Part shown: in pieces, positions 8,532 to 23,701 of the stretch
Layout of the letters: every line of letters begins with the position of its first letter
Numbering within the stretch: the stretch's first letter is position 1
Origin: Phenylobacterium conjunctum
GTDB taxonomy: Bacteria; Pseudomonadota; Alphaproteobacteria; Caulobacterales; Caulobacteraceae
Assembly (NCBI RefSeq): GCF_042679085.1
Contig: NZ_JBHTLQ010000013.1
Span: forward strand, 1 to 64,000
Direction: 5' to 3'
DNA: 64,000 bases
Made by a program: the position numbers and the translations under genes
Notes under the pieces: model-generated
Seen by the model: only the letters and a program-made list of their open reading frames with translations
Databases searched by the model: none
What the model was told of the DNA's origin: nothing

Positions 8532-9728
8532 ATGAGACGCGTCGCCATCGTCAGCCCCATCCGCACCGCCGTGGGCAAGTTCCAGGGCTCGCTGGCCAGC
8601 ATGACGGCGGGCGACCTCGGCGCGGTGATCCTCAAGGCCCTGGTGGAGCGCACCGGCCTGGATCCCGCTCGGGTGGACGACGTGGTCTTCGCCCAGGGCT
8701 ACGGCAATGGCGAGGCGCCCTGCATCGCCCGCTGGTCGGCCCTGGCCGCCGGCTTCCCCATTGAAATCCCCGGCTACCAGCTCGACCGCCGCTGTGGTTC
8801 GGGCCTGCAGGCGGTGATCGACGCCGCGATGATGGTCCAGACCGGCGTGGCCGACGTGGTCATCGCCGGCGGCGTCGAGAGCATGAGCAATGTCGAGTAC
8901 TACTCCCTCGACATGCGCAACGGCGCCCGCGCCGGCTCGGTGACCATGCATGACCGTCTGGCCCGCGGCCGGGTGATGAGCCAGCCGATCAGCCGCTTTG
9001 GCGTCATCTCCGGCATGATCGAGACCGCCGACAACCTGGCCCGCGACTACAACATCAGCCGCGAGGCCTGTGACGAATACGCGGCCATGAGCCACCAGCG
9101 CGCCGCCAAGGCCTGGGCCGAGGGCAAGTTCGACGACGAGCTGGTGCCGGTCTCCGTGCCCCAGAAGAAGGGCGATCCGATCATCTTCGCCAAGGACGAG
9201 GGCGTGCGCGCCGACGCCACGGCCGAGAGCCTGGGCAAGCTGCGCGCCATCGAGAAGGATGGCGTGGTCACGGCCGGCAACGCCAGCCAGCAGAACGACG
9301 CCGCCGCCGCCTGCCTGGTGGTCGCCGAGGACAAGCTGGCCGAGCTGAACCTGGACCCCATGGGCTGGTTCGTCTCCTGGGCCGCCGCCGGCTGCGATCC
9401 GTCGCGCATGGGCATCGGCCCGGTTCCGGCCGTGAAGCGCCTGTTCGAGCGCACCGGCCTGGGCTGGAAGGACATCGATCTCGTCGAGCTGAACGAAGCC
9501 TTCGCGCCCCAGGTGCTGGCGGTGCTCAAAGGTTGGGGCTGGGACGAGCGCGACCAGCTCAACGTCAACGGTTCGGGCATCAGCCTGGGTCACCCCATCG
9601 GCGCCACCGGCGGCCGGATCCTCGCCAACCTGCTGCGCGAACTGAAGCGTCGCGACGGCAAGTACGGCCTGGAGACCATGTGCATCGGCGGCGGCCAAGG
9701 CATCGCGGCGATCTTCGAACGGGCCTGA
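8532..9728 (+). CDS. Thiolase family protein (acetyl-CoA C-acyltransferase)
   Basis: A 398-aa thiolase that condenses or cleaves acyl-CoA thioesters, as in beta-oxidation or acetoacetyl-CoA formation. The nucleophile Cys88 is in DRRCGSGLQAV; the catalytic His is in SLGHPIGATGGR and the second Cys in CIGGGQGIA near the C-terminus. Start: the ATG at 8532 has AGAGGAAG upstream and gives the typical MRRVAIVSPIRTAVGKF opening; the frame is open further upstream but would overlap the antitoxin. It is followed after 5 nt by an enoyl-CoA hydratase gene, so the pair likely works in fatty- or aromatic-acyl degradation. The exact substrate is not readable. Confidence 0.93.
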   Translation: MRRVAIVSPIRTAVGKFQGSLASMTAGDLGAVILKALVERTGLDPARVDDVVFAQGYGNGEAPCIARWSALAAGFPIEIPGYQLDRRCGSGLQAVIDAAMMVQTGVADVVIAGGVESMSNVEYYSLDMRNGARAGSVTMHDRLARGRVMSQPISRFGVISGMIETADNLARDYNISREACDEYAAMSHQRAAKAWAEGKFDDELVPVSVPQKKGDPIIFAKDEGVRADATAESLGKLRAIEKDGVVTAGNASQQNDAAAACLVVAEDKLAELNLDPMGWFVSWAAAGCDPSRMGIGPVPAVKRLFERTGLGWKDIDLVELNEAFAPQVLAVLKGWGWDERDQLNVNGSGISLGHPIGATGGRILANLLRELKRRDGKYGLETMCIGGGQGIAAIFERA

Positions 9729-9733
9729 CCGCG

Positions 9734-10558
9734 ATGGAGCTGAAGGCCACCCGCTACGAAATCGACGAGGGGGTGGCCGTCGTCACCCTGGCCCGGCCCA
9801 AGCGGCGCAACGCCTGGACCGGCCGGATGCATACCGAGTACCGCTGGATCCTGGATCAGGCGGACAAGGATCCGTCTGTCCGGGTGATCGTGGTCACCGG
9901 CGATCCCGAGGGCCAGGCTTTCTGCGCCGGCGCTGACCTTGGCGCCCTGGACGGCCATGCGGAGAAGGGGCGCTATGACCCCGGTACGCCGCAGGACATC
10001 GCCAATCCCGGCTACGGCGTCGATCCAGCCTTCGACGCCACCTTCGCCTACCATTTCGGGGTCGGCAAACCGATCATCGCCGCCATCAACGGCGCGGCCG
10101 CCGGCGTCGGCCTGGTGCTCGCGGCCTTCGCGGACCTGCGGTTTGCGGTGACGGGTGCCAAGTTCACGGCGGCGCACGGCCGCTTCAACTTCCCCGCCGA
10201 GTTCGGCCTGTCCTGGGTGCTGCCGCGCATCGTGGGGCTCAGCCACGCCAACGACATCCTGCTGTCCAGCCGGGTCTTCACCTCGGAAGAGGCGATGGCC
10301 ATGGGCTTCCTGAACCGCCTCGTGGCGCCGGGCGACCTGATGGGCGAGGTCATGACCTACGCCAAGACCCTGGCCGTTGGTGTCGCGCCGGGCTCCGCGC
10401 GCGAGACCAAGCGCCAGATCTATCGCGACCTGCACCGGGACGCCGCCAATTCCGTCCGCGCGGCCGAGGCCCTGCTGGAAGAGATGATCAAGGCCCCGGA
10501 CTATCGCGAGGGGATCAAGGCCTGGGGCGAGAAGCGCCCGGCGAACTGGACCGGCTGA
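9734..10558 (+). CDS. Enoyl-CoA hydratase/isomerase family protein
   Basis: A 274-aa crotonase-fold enzyme; the typical reaction hydrates a trans-2-enoyl-CoA. The oxyanion-hole motifs are visible: FCAGADLGAL (about residue 59) and AAINGAAAGVGLVLA (about 117-131). The segment FPAEFGLSWVLPRIVG holds an acidic residue at the second catalytic position and resembles the subgroup with EFGLSW rather than the EVTLG of classical crotonase, so the precise reaction is open. The ATG is 5 nt after the thiolase stop, so the genes form one operon. The rplJ promoter lies just downstream. Confidence 0.9.
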   Translation: MELKATRYEIDEGVAVVTLARPKRRNAWTGRMHTEYRWILDQADKDPSVRVIVVTGDPEGQAFCAGADLGALDGHAEKGRYDPGTPQDIANPGYGVDPAFDATFAYHFGVGKPIIAAINGAAAGVGLVLAAFADLRFAVTGAKFTAAHGRFNFPAEFGLSWVLPRIVGLSHANDILLSSRVFTSEEAMAMGFLNRLVAPGDLMGEVMTYAKTLAVGVAPGSARETKRQIYRDLHRDAANSVRAAEALLEEMIKAPDYREGIKAWGEKRPANWTG

Positions 10559-10919
10559 GCCGCACAATGTCGGAAGCGGGGAGGGGCGTTGAAATCCTGT
10601 CCGTTCCCGTGTAAAGGCCGCGCCTTCTAGAGTTTCGTCGCCCCGCCTGGGGCGGCGGGTTGGGGGCCTTAGGGCCTCCATCCTGTCCAAGAACTGCGAG
10701 GACCCCGGGGTCACCGGGAGCCATAATCCGAGGAAGAGCCCTTCCTCGATCGTGGGGAGACGGGAAGATGAGGTTTCTCCGCCAGGCCTCGGCTTGCGGC
10801 GTGGAGACTGCGACTTCTCTCAAAGGACAGGCCGATCACACGTGGGGGCTCCCTCCGCGCGGGATCGTTTTGCGGTCTCGGGAATCGTCCCGGGGCCGGA
10901 CCTGAGTATGGAGACCGCA
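10559..10919 (+). promoter_or_regulatory. rplJ upstream region: promoter plus likely L10 leader
   Basis: A gene-free 361-nt stretch. A promoter candidate, TTGAAA (10589) with GTAAAG ending at 10616, opens a leader of about 300 nt. Within about 10670-10775 the sequence reads like the L10-binding leader of proteobacteria: a CCAAGAAC side, a hairpin (CCCCGGGGTCACCGGG), CATAATCC, another hairpin (GAGGAAG...CTTCCTC) and a GGGGAGACGGG side. In that family L10(L7/L12) binds the leader and represses rplJ translation. The assignment is by pattern only. Confidence 0.5.
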
Positions 10920-11435
10920 ATGGACCGCGCTCAAAAGCAGGAGTCGATCGAGACGCTTAAGGGCGTCTTCGCCGACGCCGGCGCCGTGGTCGTGACCCAC
11001 AACCTGGGTCTGACCGTTGCGGAAATGACCGATCTTCGGGGCCGCCTCCGCAAGGAAGGCGCCCAGCTGAAGGTGGTGAAGAACACCCTGGCCCAGAAGG
11101 CTCTGGACGGTTCGATCGGCGAGGCGGGCGACGCCCTCTTCACCGGTCCTGTCGCCATCGCTTTCGCGCCGGATCCTGTTTCCGCCGCCAAGGTCGTGGC
11201 CCAGTACGCCAAGGAGAACGACAAGCTCTCCATCATTGGCGGCTTCATGGGCCAGCAGGTGCTGGACAAGGCTGGCGTGGGCGCTCTGGCGACCCTGCCT
11301 TCGCTGGATCAGCTCCGTGGCAAGCTCATCGGCCTCATCCAGGCCCCGGCGACCAAGGTCGCGGGTGTTCTGCAGGCGCCGGCGGGTCAGCTCGCGCGTG
11401 TCTTTGGCGCTTACGCCAACAAAGACGCCGCCTGA
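10920..11435 (+). CDS. rplJ: 50S ribosomal protein L10
   Basis: A 171-aa protein forming the base of the L12 stalk. The N-terminal domain (MDRAQKQESIETLKGVFADA) binds 23S rRNA and the C-terminal helix carries L12 dimers; the length is typical. I start at the ATG at 10920, giving the usual MDRAQK opening; an ATG four codons earlier is possible. A long structured leader precedes it. rplL follows after 45 nt. Confidence 0.97.
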   Translation: MDRAQKQESIETLKGVFADAGAVVVTHNLGLTVAEMTDLRGRLRKEGAQLKVVKNTLAQKALDGSIGEAGDALFTGPVAIAFAPDPVSAAKVVAQYAKENDKLSIIGGFMGQQVLDKAGVGALATLPSLDQLRGKLIGLIQAPATKVAGVLQAPAGQLARVFGAYANKDAA

Positions 11436-11480
11436 TCGTCATCTTCCGACACAACAAAACCTCTCTAAGGAACCAACCCA

Positions 11481-11864
11481 ATGTCCAAGCTCGAAAAGCT
11501 GGTTGAAGACCTCTCCGCCCTGACCGTGCTGGAAGCCGCTGAGCTGTCCAAGCTGCTCGAAGAAAAGTGGGGCGTCTCCGCCGCTGCTCCGGTGGCCGTG
11601 GCCGCCGTTGGCGGCGCCGCCGCTGCTCCGGCCGAAGCCGCCGAAGAGCAAACCGAGTTCACCGTTGTTCTGACCGCCGGTGGCGACAAGAAGATCAACG
11701 TGATCAAGGAAGTCCGCGGCGTCCGTCCGGACCTCGGCCTGAAGGAAGCCAAGGACCTGGTCGAAGGCGCTCCGCAGAACGTCGTCGAGAACGTCTCCAA
11801 GCAGCAAGCCGAAGAAGTCAAGAAGAAGCTGGAAGAAGCCGGCGCCACCGTCCAGATCAAGTAA
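11481..11864 (+). CDS. rplL: 50S ribosomal protein L7/L12
   Basis: A 127-aa stalk protein present in several copies per ribosome that recruits and activates the GTPase factors. The N-terminal dimerisation domain (1-32), a flexible Ala/Pro/Val hinge (about 33-58) and the C-terminal factor-binding domain with KKINVIKEVRGVRPDLGLKE are all present. AAGGAACC precedes the ATG. A strong terminator 33 nt later closes the operon, so rpoB is not co-transcribed, unlike in E. coli. Confidence 0.98.
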   Translation: MSKLEKLVEDLSALTVLEAAELSKLLEEKWGVSAAAPVAVAAVGGAAAAPAEAAEEQTEFTVVLTAGGDKKINVIKEVRGVRPDLGLKEAKDLVEGAPQNVVENVSKQQAEEVKKKLEEAGATVQIK

Positions 11865-11896
11865 TCTGGCGGCGCGGCATCCGCGTCTTTTCGGGC

Positions 11897-11929
11897 GGGC
11901 CCGGAGGGAGACCTCCGGGCCCGTTTTCT
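11897..11929 (+). terminator. Intrinsic terminator after rplL
   Basis: GGGCCCGGAGG and CCTCCGGGCCC form an 11-bp stem with a GAGA tetraloop, followed by GTTTTCT. Its tail overlaps the stop codon of the convergent serine hydrolase gene. Confidence 0.93.
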
Positions 11930-13154
11930 ATTCCAGCAGGGCCAGGCCAAGGCCCACGAGCTCGGCCTCCGGCGCGGTCAGGCTCGAGGTGGAGGAGGGT
12001 GGGCGCGCCGTCTCCGGCATGCCGTTCAGAGCCCAGGCCAGGATTGCGCCGCTGTCGCGGTTCCAGAACAGCCCGGACATCCAGCCATAGGCGTCGCCCA
12101 GATGGCCCGCCCAGCGCGCCGATCCGGGTCCGAAGAAGTCATCGCCCTGCGGTCCCGCAGCCCCGCGCGGGCGCTCCACGCCCAGGCCATAGCCCTGGAA
12201 TACCCCGTCCGTTTCGCCGTTGGCGGTCGTCGGTGTGTAGGCCCAGACGGGGCGTTGCATTAGTTCGATCGCGCGGCGCGGCAACACGCCCTCTCCGCCG
12301 CGCACGAACATCCGGCCCAGCCGGGAGAGGTCCCGGACCGACAGGCGCAAGCCGCCTTGCGGCGAGAACAGGAAGCCGTTGGAGCCCAGACGATAGGCTT
12401 CCAGGGACGGCGCGCCCGGCGTACGGACGACTGCGACGTCTGGCGCGGGCGGAGGGCTCGCATCAACTTGCGGAACCCAGCGTCCGTTCTGGCGGCGAAG
12501 GCCCGGCATGGCCCGGTCCCGGCGGGCCTGGCCGACGCCGCTCCAGTTGTAGCCGATCTCCAGGCTGAGCGGCGCAAACAGCCGGCGCCGCATATAAAGG
12601 TCGAAGCGCTCGCCGGTGCGGGCCTCCAGGATCTGGGCGAGCAGGGCGAAGTTCACGTCGGCATAGGCGAACCACTCGCCCGGCGACTTGTCCGCCGGAC
12701 CGAACCAGCCGCCGTCGTCCCAGTGCCGGCCGCCCGGCTGGAAGGCCTCGGCCAGATCATGGCCCAGGGGAACCGGATAGCTCGGCCCGTTGCGTAGGCC
12801 GCTGCGATGGGACAGCAGCAGGCGCGCGCTGATCACCCGGTCCGGCCAGGCGGGATGCCGCAGCCTGAACCCCAGCCAGGGGGATACATCAGCGTCGAGG
12901 TCGAGGCGCGTCTCCAAGGCGTGGGTCATGAACACCGCCGCCGCGATCATCTTGGAGACCGAGGCCACCCGGAACGGCCGGTCCAGGTCGAAGGGCTCGG
13001 GCCCCCGCAGCAGGGTCTGCTCCGCACCGTCAGGCCGCACGGTGATCAGGCCGGCGCAGGCCATGTCGGCAAGCGCGCTGTCCGCCGCCAGGGTCGGCCG
13101 CGCCAGTCCGGCGGCCAGGAGGGCGAGGGCGGTGCGGCGGGACAGGGGCGTCAT
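11928..13154 (-). CDS. Tat-exported serine hydrolase (beta-lactamase class C/esterase fold)
   Basis: A 408-aa exported protein of the class C beta-lactamase-like family (AmpC, EstB, D-aminopeptidases, PBP4*). The start MTPLSRRTALALLAAG has a twin-arginine signal with cleavage near TLAAD. The nucleophile motif is SVSK (Ser65, Lys68). The second motif reads YAD in the segment FAYADVNFALLAQ where YSN is usual, and a C-terminal HLG stands where KTG/HxG is expected. Start ATG at 13154 with GGGAG 8 nt upstream; an in-frame GTG at 13169 is less likely. The substrate is unknown; esterase or peptidase activity is as likely as lactamase. Confidence 0.85.
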   Translation of the reverse strand: MTPLSRRTALALLAAGLARPTLAADSALADMACAGLITVRPDGAEQTLLRGPEPFDLDRPFRVASVSKMIAAAVFMTHALETRLDLDADVSPWLGFRLRHPAWPDRVISARLLLSHRSGLRNGPSYPVPLGHDLAEAFQPGGRHWDDGGWFGPADKSPGEWFAYADVNFALLAQILEARTGERFDLYMRRRLFAPLSLEIGYNWSGVGQARRDRAMPGLRRQNGRWVPQVDASPPPAPDVAVVRTPGAPSLEAYRLGSNGFLFSPQGGLRLSVRDLSRLGRMFVRGGEGVLPRRAIELMQRPVWAYTPTTANGETDGVFQGYGLGVERPRGAAGPQGDDFFGPGSARWAGHLGDAYGWMSGLFWNRDSGAILAWALNGMPETARPPSSTSSLTAPEAELVGLGLALLE

Positions 13155-13201
13155 GGCCCAGGCTCCCACGGGCCTTAGCGGAAGGCCAGCCCCAGGGCGC
13201 C

Positions 13202-13474
13202 TTAGTTCAGGCGGAACACCCCATCAACCGCCTTGAACTCGGCGGGCTTGATCAGCCGGTTGTGGGCTACCGTGACCGTATGCAGCACCCCGTCCAGCTT
13301 GTGGCTCCAGAAATCCAGGAACTTCCTCAGGTTCGGAAACTTCGGGAACAGATCGTACTCCTGCCAGATATAGCTCTGCAGCAGGGCCGGGTGGTCCGGC
13401 AGCCGGTACAGAATCTCTGCGGTGGTCAGGCCATAGCCCTGGATCTGCAGCTCGAACTCTGGCGACACCTTCAT
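13202..13474 (-). CDS. usg: Usg family protein
   Basis: A 90-aa protein closely resembling the alphaproteobacterial Usg family, with EFELQIQGYGLTTAEILYRL, PDHPALLQSYIWQEYDLFP and LIKPAEFKAVDGVFRL. Usg is named from its place near trp genes in other species; its molecular role is not established. The ATG at 13474 has AGGAG 7-8 nt upstream; the longer in-frame start has no such site. Here it lies between rplL and rpoB, not beside trp genes. Family membership is firm, function open. Confidence 0.9.
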   Translation of the reverse strand: MKVSPEFELQIQGYGLTTAEILYRLPDHPALLQSYIWQEYDLFPKFPNLRKFLDFWSHKLDGVLHTVTVAHNRLIKPAEFKAVDGVFRLN

Positions 13475-13888
13475 GGGTTCGCTCCTTTCTGGCCGGTCTC
13501 GCCGCGCCACGAGTCGAATGTTCACGGTGAAGCCGTAAAAACGTCAAGATAGTCAGTGTGTTAGCGCTCATCGTGGGTGGCTGCTGCCAGGGTGCGGCGC
13601 CAGAGGGCCGGGCAGGGGCGCATTTTCTGGGGACTAGGGGCTTCCCTAAAGCGCGCAAAGCGCCTATTTCGGCTGCTTCGCGAAATTCCGATTCGTCTCA
13701 GACGCGAGTCTGTCGCGCGCCCACGTTCCGAGGCATGGCCCGCTACCCTCCGGCCATGCGAGGGAACGCCCCCGGCGAAAAGGGGGCTTCCAGCGTCCGG
13801 CGTTCCCCAAGGGGAGCGTTCGAGGGTGGACGCAGGAATAAAGACCTGACGCGCGGAAACCGTTCCGGGCGTCGATCAAGGGAACACA
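13475..13888 (+). promoter_or_regulatory. rpoB upstream region with two hairpins
   Basis: A gene-free 414-nt gap between the divergent usg and rpoB genes. Two hairpins lie in the likely rpoB leader: CATGGCC (13734-13740) with GGCCATG (13752-13758), and GGGAACGCC (13762-13770) with GGCGTTCCC (13799-13807), which encloses a GCCCCC/GGGGGC inner stem. I see no convincing plus-strand -10/-35 pair. On the minus strand TTGACG (complement of 13542-13547) could be a -35 for usg. AAGGGAAC just before 13889 is the rpoB Shine-Dalgarno. Confidence 0.45.
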
Positions 13889-17959
<4,071 letters not shown>

Positions 17960-17972
17960 CGGAAGTCTGGTG

Positions 17973-17997
17973 CCCTCCCTCGAAGCGGGGGAGGGCG
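17973..17997 (+). other. Hairpin between rpoB and rpoC
   Basis: GCCCTCCC and GGGGAGGGC pair almost fully around TCGAAGCG, 14 nt after rpoB. The following sequence (GGTCCGTCCGTTTTCTG) has a short T-run 12 nt away, so it may be an mRNA processing or stabilising element or a weak attenuator. Confidence 0.5.
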
Positions 17998-18054
17998 GTC
18001 CGTCCGTTTTCTGTCTGACATTTTCGCGGGCCGCGTCCCGCAGAAGGAACCAAG

Positions 18055-22248
<4,194 letters not shown>

Positions 22249-22277
22249 GCCCCCGGCCTCACGGCTTGAAGATGCGG

Positions 22278-22306
22278 ACGGCCCGGGAGCAATCCCGGGC
22301 CGTTTT
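22278..22306 (+). terminator. Intrinsic terminator after rpoC
   Basis: ACGGCCCGGGA and TCCCGGGCCGT form an 11-bp stem with a GCAA tetraloop, followed by TTT. Confidence 0.9.
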
Positions 22307-22335
22307 GCATTTCGGGCGCGGAAATCCGGCGGCTG

Positions 22336-22349
22336 TTGATCTGAATCAA
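22336..22349 (+). promoter_or_regulatory. FNR/FixK-type operator (anaerobox)
   Basis: TTGAT-CTGA-ATCAA is a perfect match to the TTGATnnnnATCAA site bound by FNR and FixK regulators of the CRP family. Its centre is about 80 nt before the ATG of the di-iron protein gene. If it acts as a class II site centred at -41.5, the transcript would start near 22384. Confidence 0.65.
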
Positions 22350-22371
22350 AGATGACGCCGGCGTCATCTTT
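22348..22371 (+). promoter_or_regulatory. 24-bp perfect palindrome, candidate operator
   Basis: AAAGATGACGCC is followed directly by its exact reverse complement, with no loop. It overlaps the last two bases of the FNR/FixK-type box and would cover the region between -36 and -13 of the promoter predicted from that box. A dimeric repressor or activator could bind it. The regulator is unknown. Confidence 0.6.
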
Positions 22372-22421
22372 ATCGTCCCTGTCAGAGCCCGACGCTGGAA
22401 GCGGGCGACAGGGAGCCAGCC

Positions 22422-23543
22422 ATGCTGCACGTTTCGATCGTCAAGGGCCCGCCCACCGAGGTTCAGACCTTCACCGACGACGACCTCGCCAAGCGCCTGA
22501 CCGACCACGATGTCGAGACCATCCGCGAGATCTTCAGGACGCCGCTGACCGGCTCCTACAACTGGGACTACGAGAACGCGAACACCAAGATCCGCAAGCT
22601 CTATGAGCTGGGCAAGCGGTTCAACTGGAACTCTGAACTCGATATCGACTGGACCCAGCCCTATCCGCAGAAGCCCGCCGACGCGCCGCAGGCCGAGGGT
22701 CCCGAAGGCTTCCGCGATCATCCCAAGTGGAAGGCGCTGACGCCGGAGCAGAAGGCCGACTTCGGCCGTCGGTCCCTGGCCCAGACCCTGTCCCAGTTCC
22801 TGCATGGGGAGCAGGGGGCGCTCTTGGTCGCGTCCCAGCTGGTCAGCTGCGCGCCGACCCATGACGCCAAGCTCTACGCCGCGTCCCAGACCTTCGATGA
22901 AGCCCGCCATGTGGAGGTGTTCCACCGCTACCTGATGGAACGCTGCCGGATGATCTATCCGATCAATCCGAGCCTGAAGTTCCTGCTGGACAAGGTGCTG
23001 ACCGATCCGCGCTGGGACCTGAAGTTCATCGGCATGCAGATCCTGATCGAAGGCCTGGCCCTGGCGGCCTTCCAGACCATCCACGCCACCACGGATGATC
23101 CGCTGCTGCGCGACGTTGTCGGCTTGGTGATGCGCGACGAGGGCCGCCACGTGGCCTTTGGCGTCAACTATCTGGAGGACTGGATCCGCGCCCTGCCGGA
23201 AGACGAGATCGAGGAGCGCGCCCAGTTCGCCTACGAGGCCTGCCTGGTCATGCGCAACCGCCTGGTCTCGACCACGGTCGCTGAAGAGTTCGGCTTCACC
23301 CATGACGAGGCCATGGAGATCAACAACGCCAGCCAGGGCGGCCAGGCGTTCCGCACCTTCCTGTTCGAGCGGATGATCCCCAACCTGAAGCGCGTAGGCC
23401 TGCTCACCGACAAGATCCGCCCCAAGTTCGAGGAACTGGGCGTCCTGCACTTCGAGAACCTCAAGCACGACGGCGCCATCGACTGGTCCACGCTGGAAAA
23501 GCCGCTGACCGTGAACGACGGCGCCAAGATCATCGCCGCCTGA
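22422..23543 (+). CDS. Ferritin-like di-iron carboxylate protein
   Basis: A 373-aa protein with the full di-iron ligand pattern of the R2/ferritin-like oxygenase fold: Glu130 (HGEQGA), Glu160 and His163 (DEARH), Glu210 (IEGLAL), Glu240 and His243 (DEGRH). The helices around these residues are of the right length for a four-helix bundle. Members use O2 for oxidations (ribonucleotide reductase R2, fatty-acid or amine oxygenases, R2-like oxidases). No radical tyrosine can be assigned safely, and no R1 partner is near, so it is not called a ribonucleotide reductase. The ATG has AGGGAG upstream. An FNR/FixK-type box suggests oxygen-responsive expression. Confidence 0.85.
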   Translation: MLHVSIVKGPPTEVQTFTDDDLAKRLTDHDVETIREIFRTPLTGSYNWDYENANTKIRKLYELGKRFNWNSELDIDWTQPYPQKPADAPQAEGPEGFRDHPKWKALTPEQKADFGRRSLAQTLSQFLHGEQGALLVASQLVSCAPTHDAKLYAASQTFDEARHVEVFHRYLMERCRMIYPINPSLKFLLDKVLTDPRWDLKFIGMQILIEGLALAAFQTIHATTDDPLLRDVVGLVMRDEGRHVAFGVNYLEDWIRALPEDEIEERAQFAYEACLVMRNRLVSTTVAEEFGFTHDEAMEINNASQGGQAFRTFLFERMIPNLKRVGLLTDKIRPKFEELGVLHFENLKHDGAIDWSTLEKPLTVNDGAKIIAA

Positions 23544-23573
23544 GACCCGTCTCGTAACCACCCCCCACTGAAG

Positions 23574-23606
23574 CCCGCGCCCTAAACCAGGGCGCGGGAT
23601 TTTTTT
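23574..23606 (+). terminator. Intrinsic terminator after the di-iron gene
   Basis: CCCGCGCCCT and AGGGCGCGGG form a 10-bp stem around AAACC, followed by ATTTTTTT. Confidence 0.95.
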
Positions 23607-23645
23607 CGCGCCTATGTCGATTTAAGCGCCGGGCGCAGCTTCAGC

Positions 23646-23674
23646 TTGTGGGCGCGACCGCGCTTGGCTAGCCT
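23646..23674 (+). promoter_or_regulatory. Candidate promoter for the S9 peptidase gene
   Basis: TTGTGGG (23646-23652), 14 nt and GCTAGCCT (23667-23674) fit the Caulobacter-type pattern, 27 nt before the ATG. Confidence 0.5.
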
Positions 23675-23701
23675 CAGGCGAGTATCGAGGCCGGGGGGCT
23701 C

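Noticed and set aside
22422..23543. Ribonucleotide reductase beta subunit (nrdB)
   Set aside because: The di-iron ligands fit, but no R1 gene is nearby and the radical tyrosine cannot be placed, so only the fold-level call is kept.
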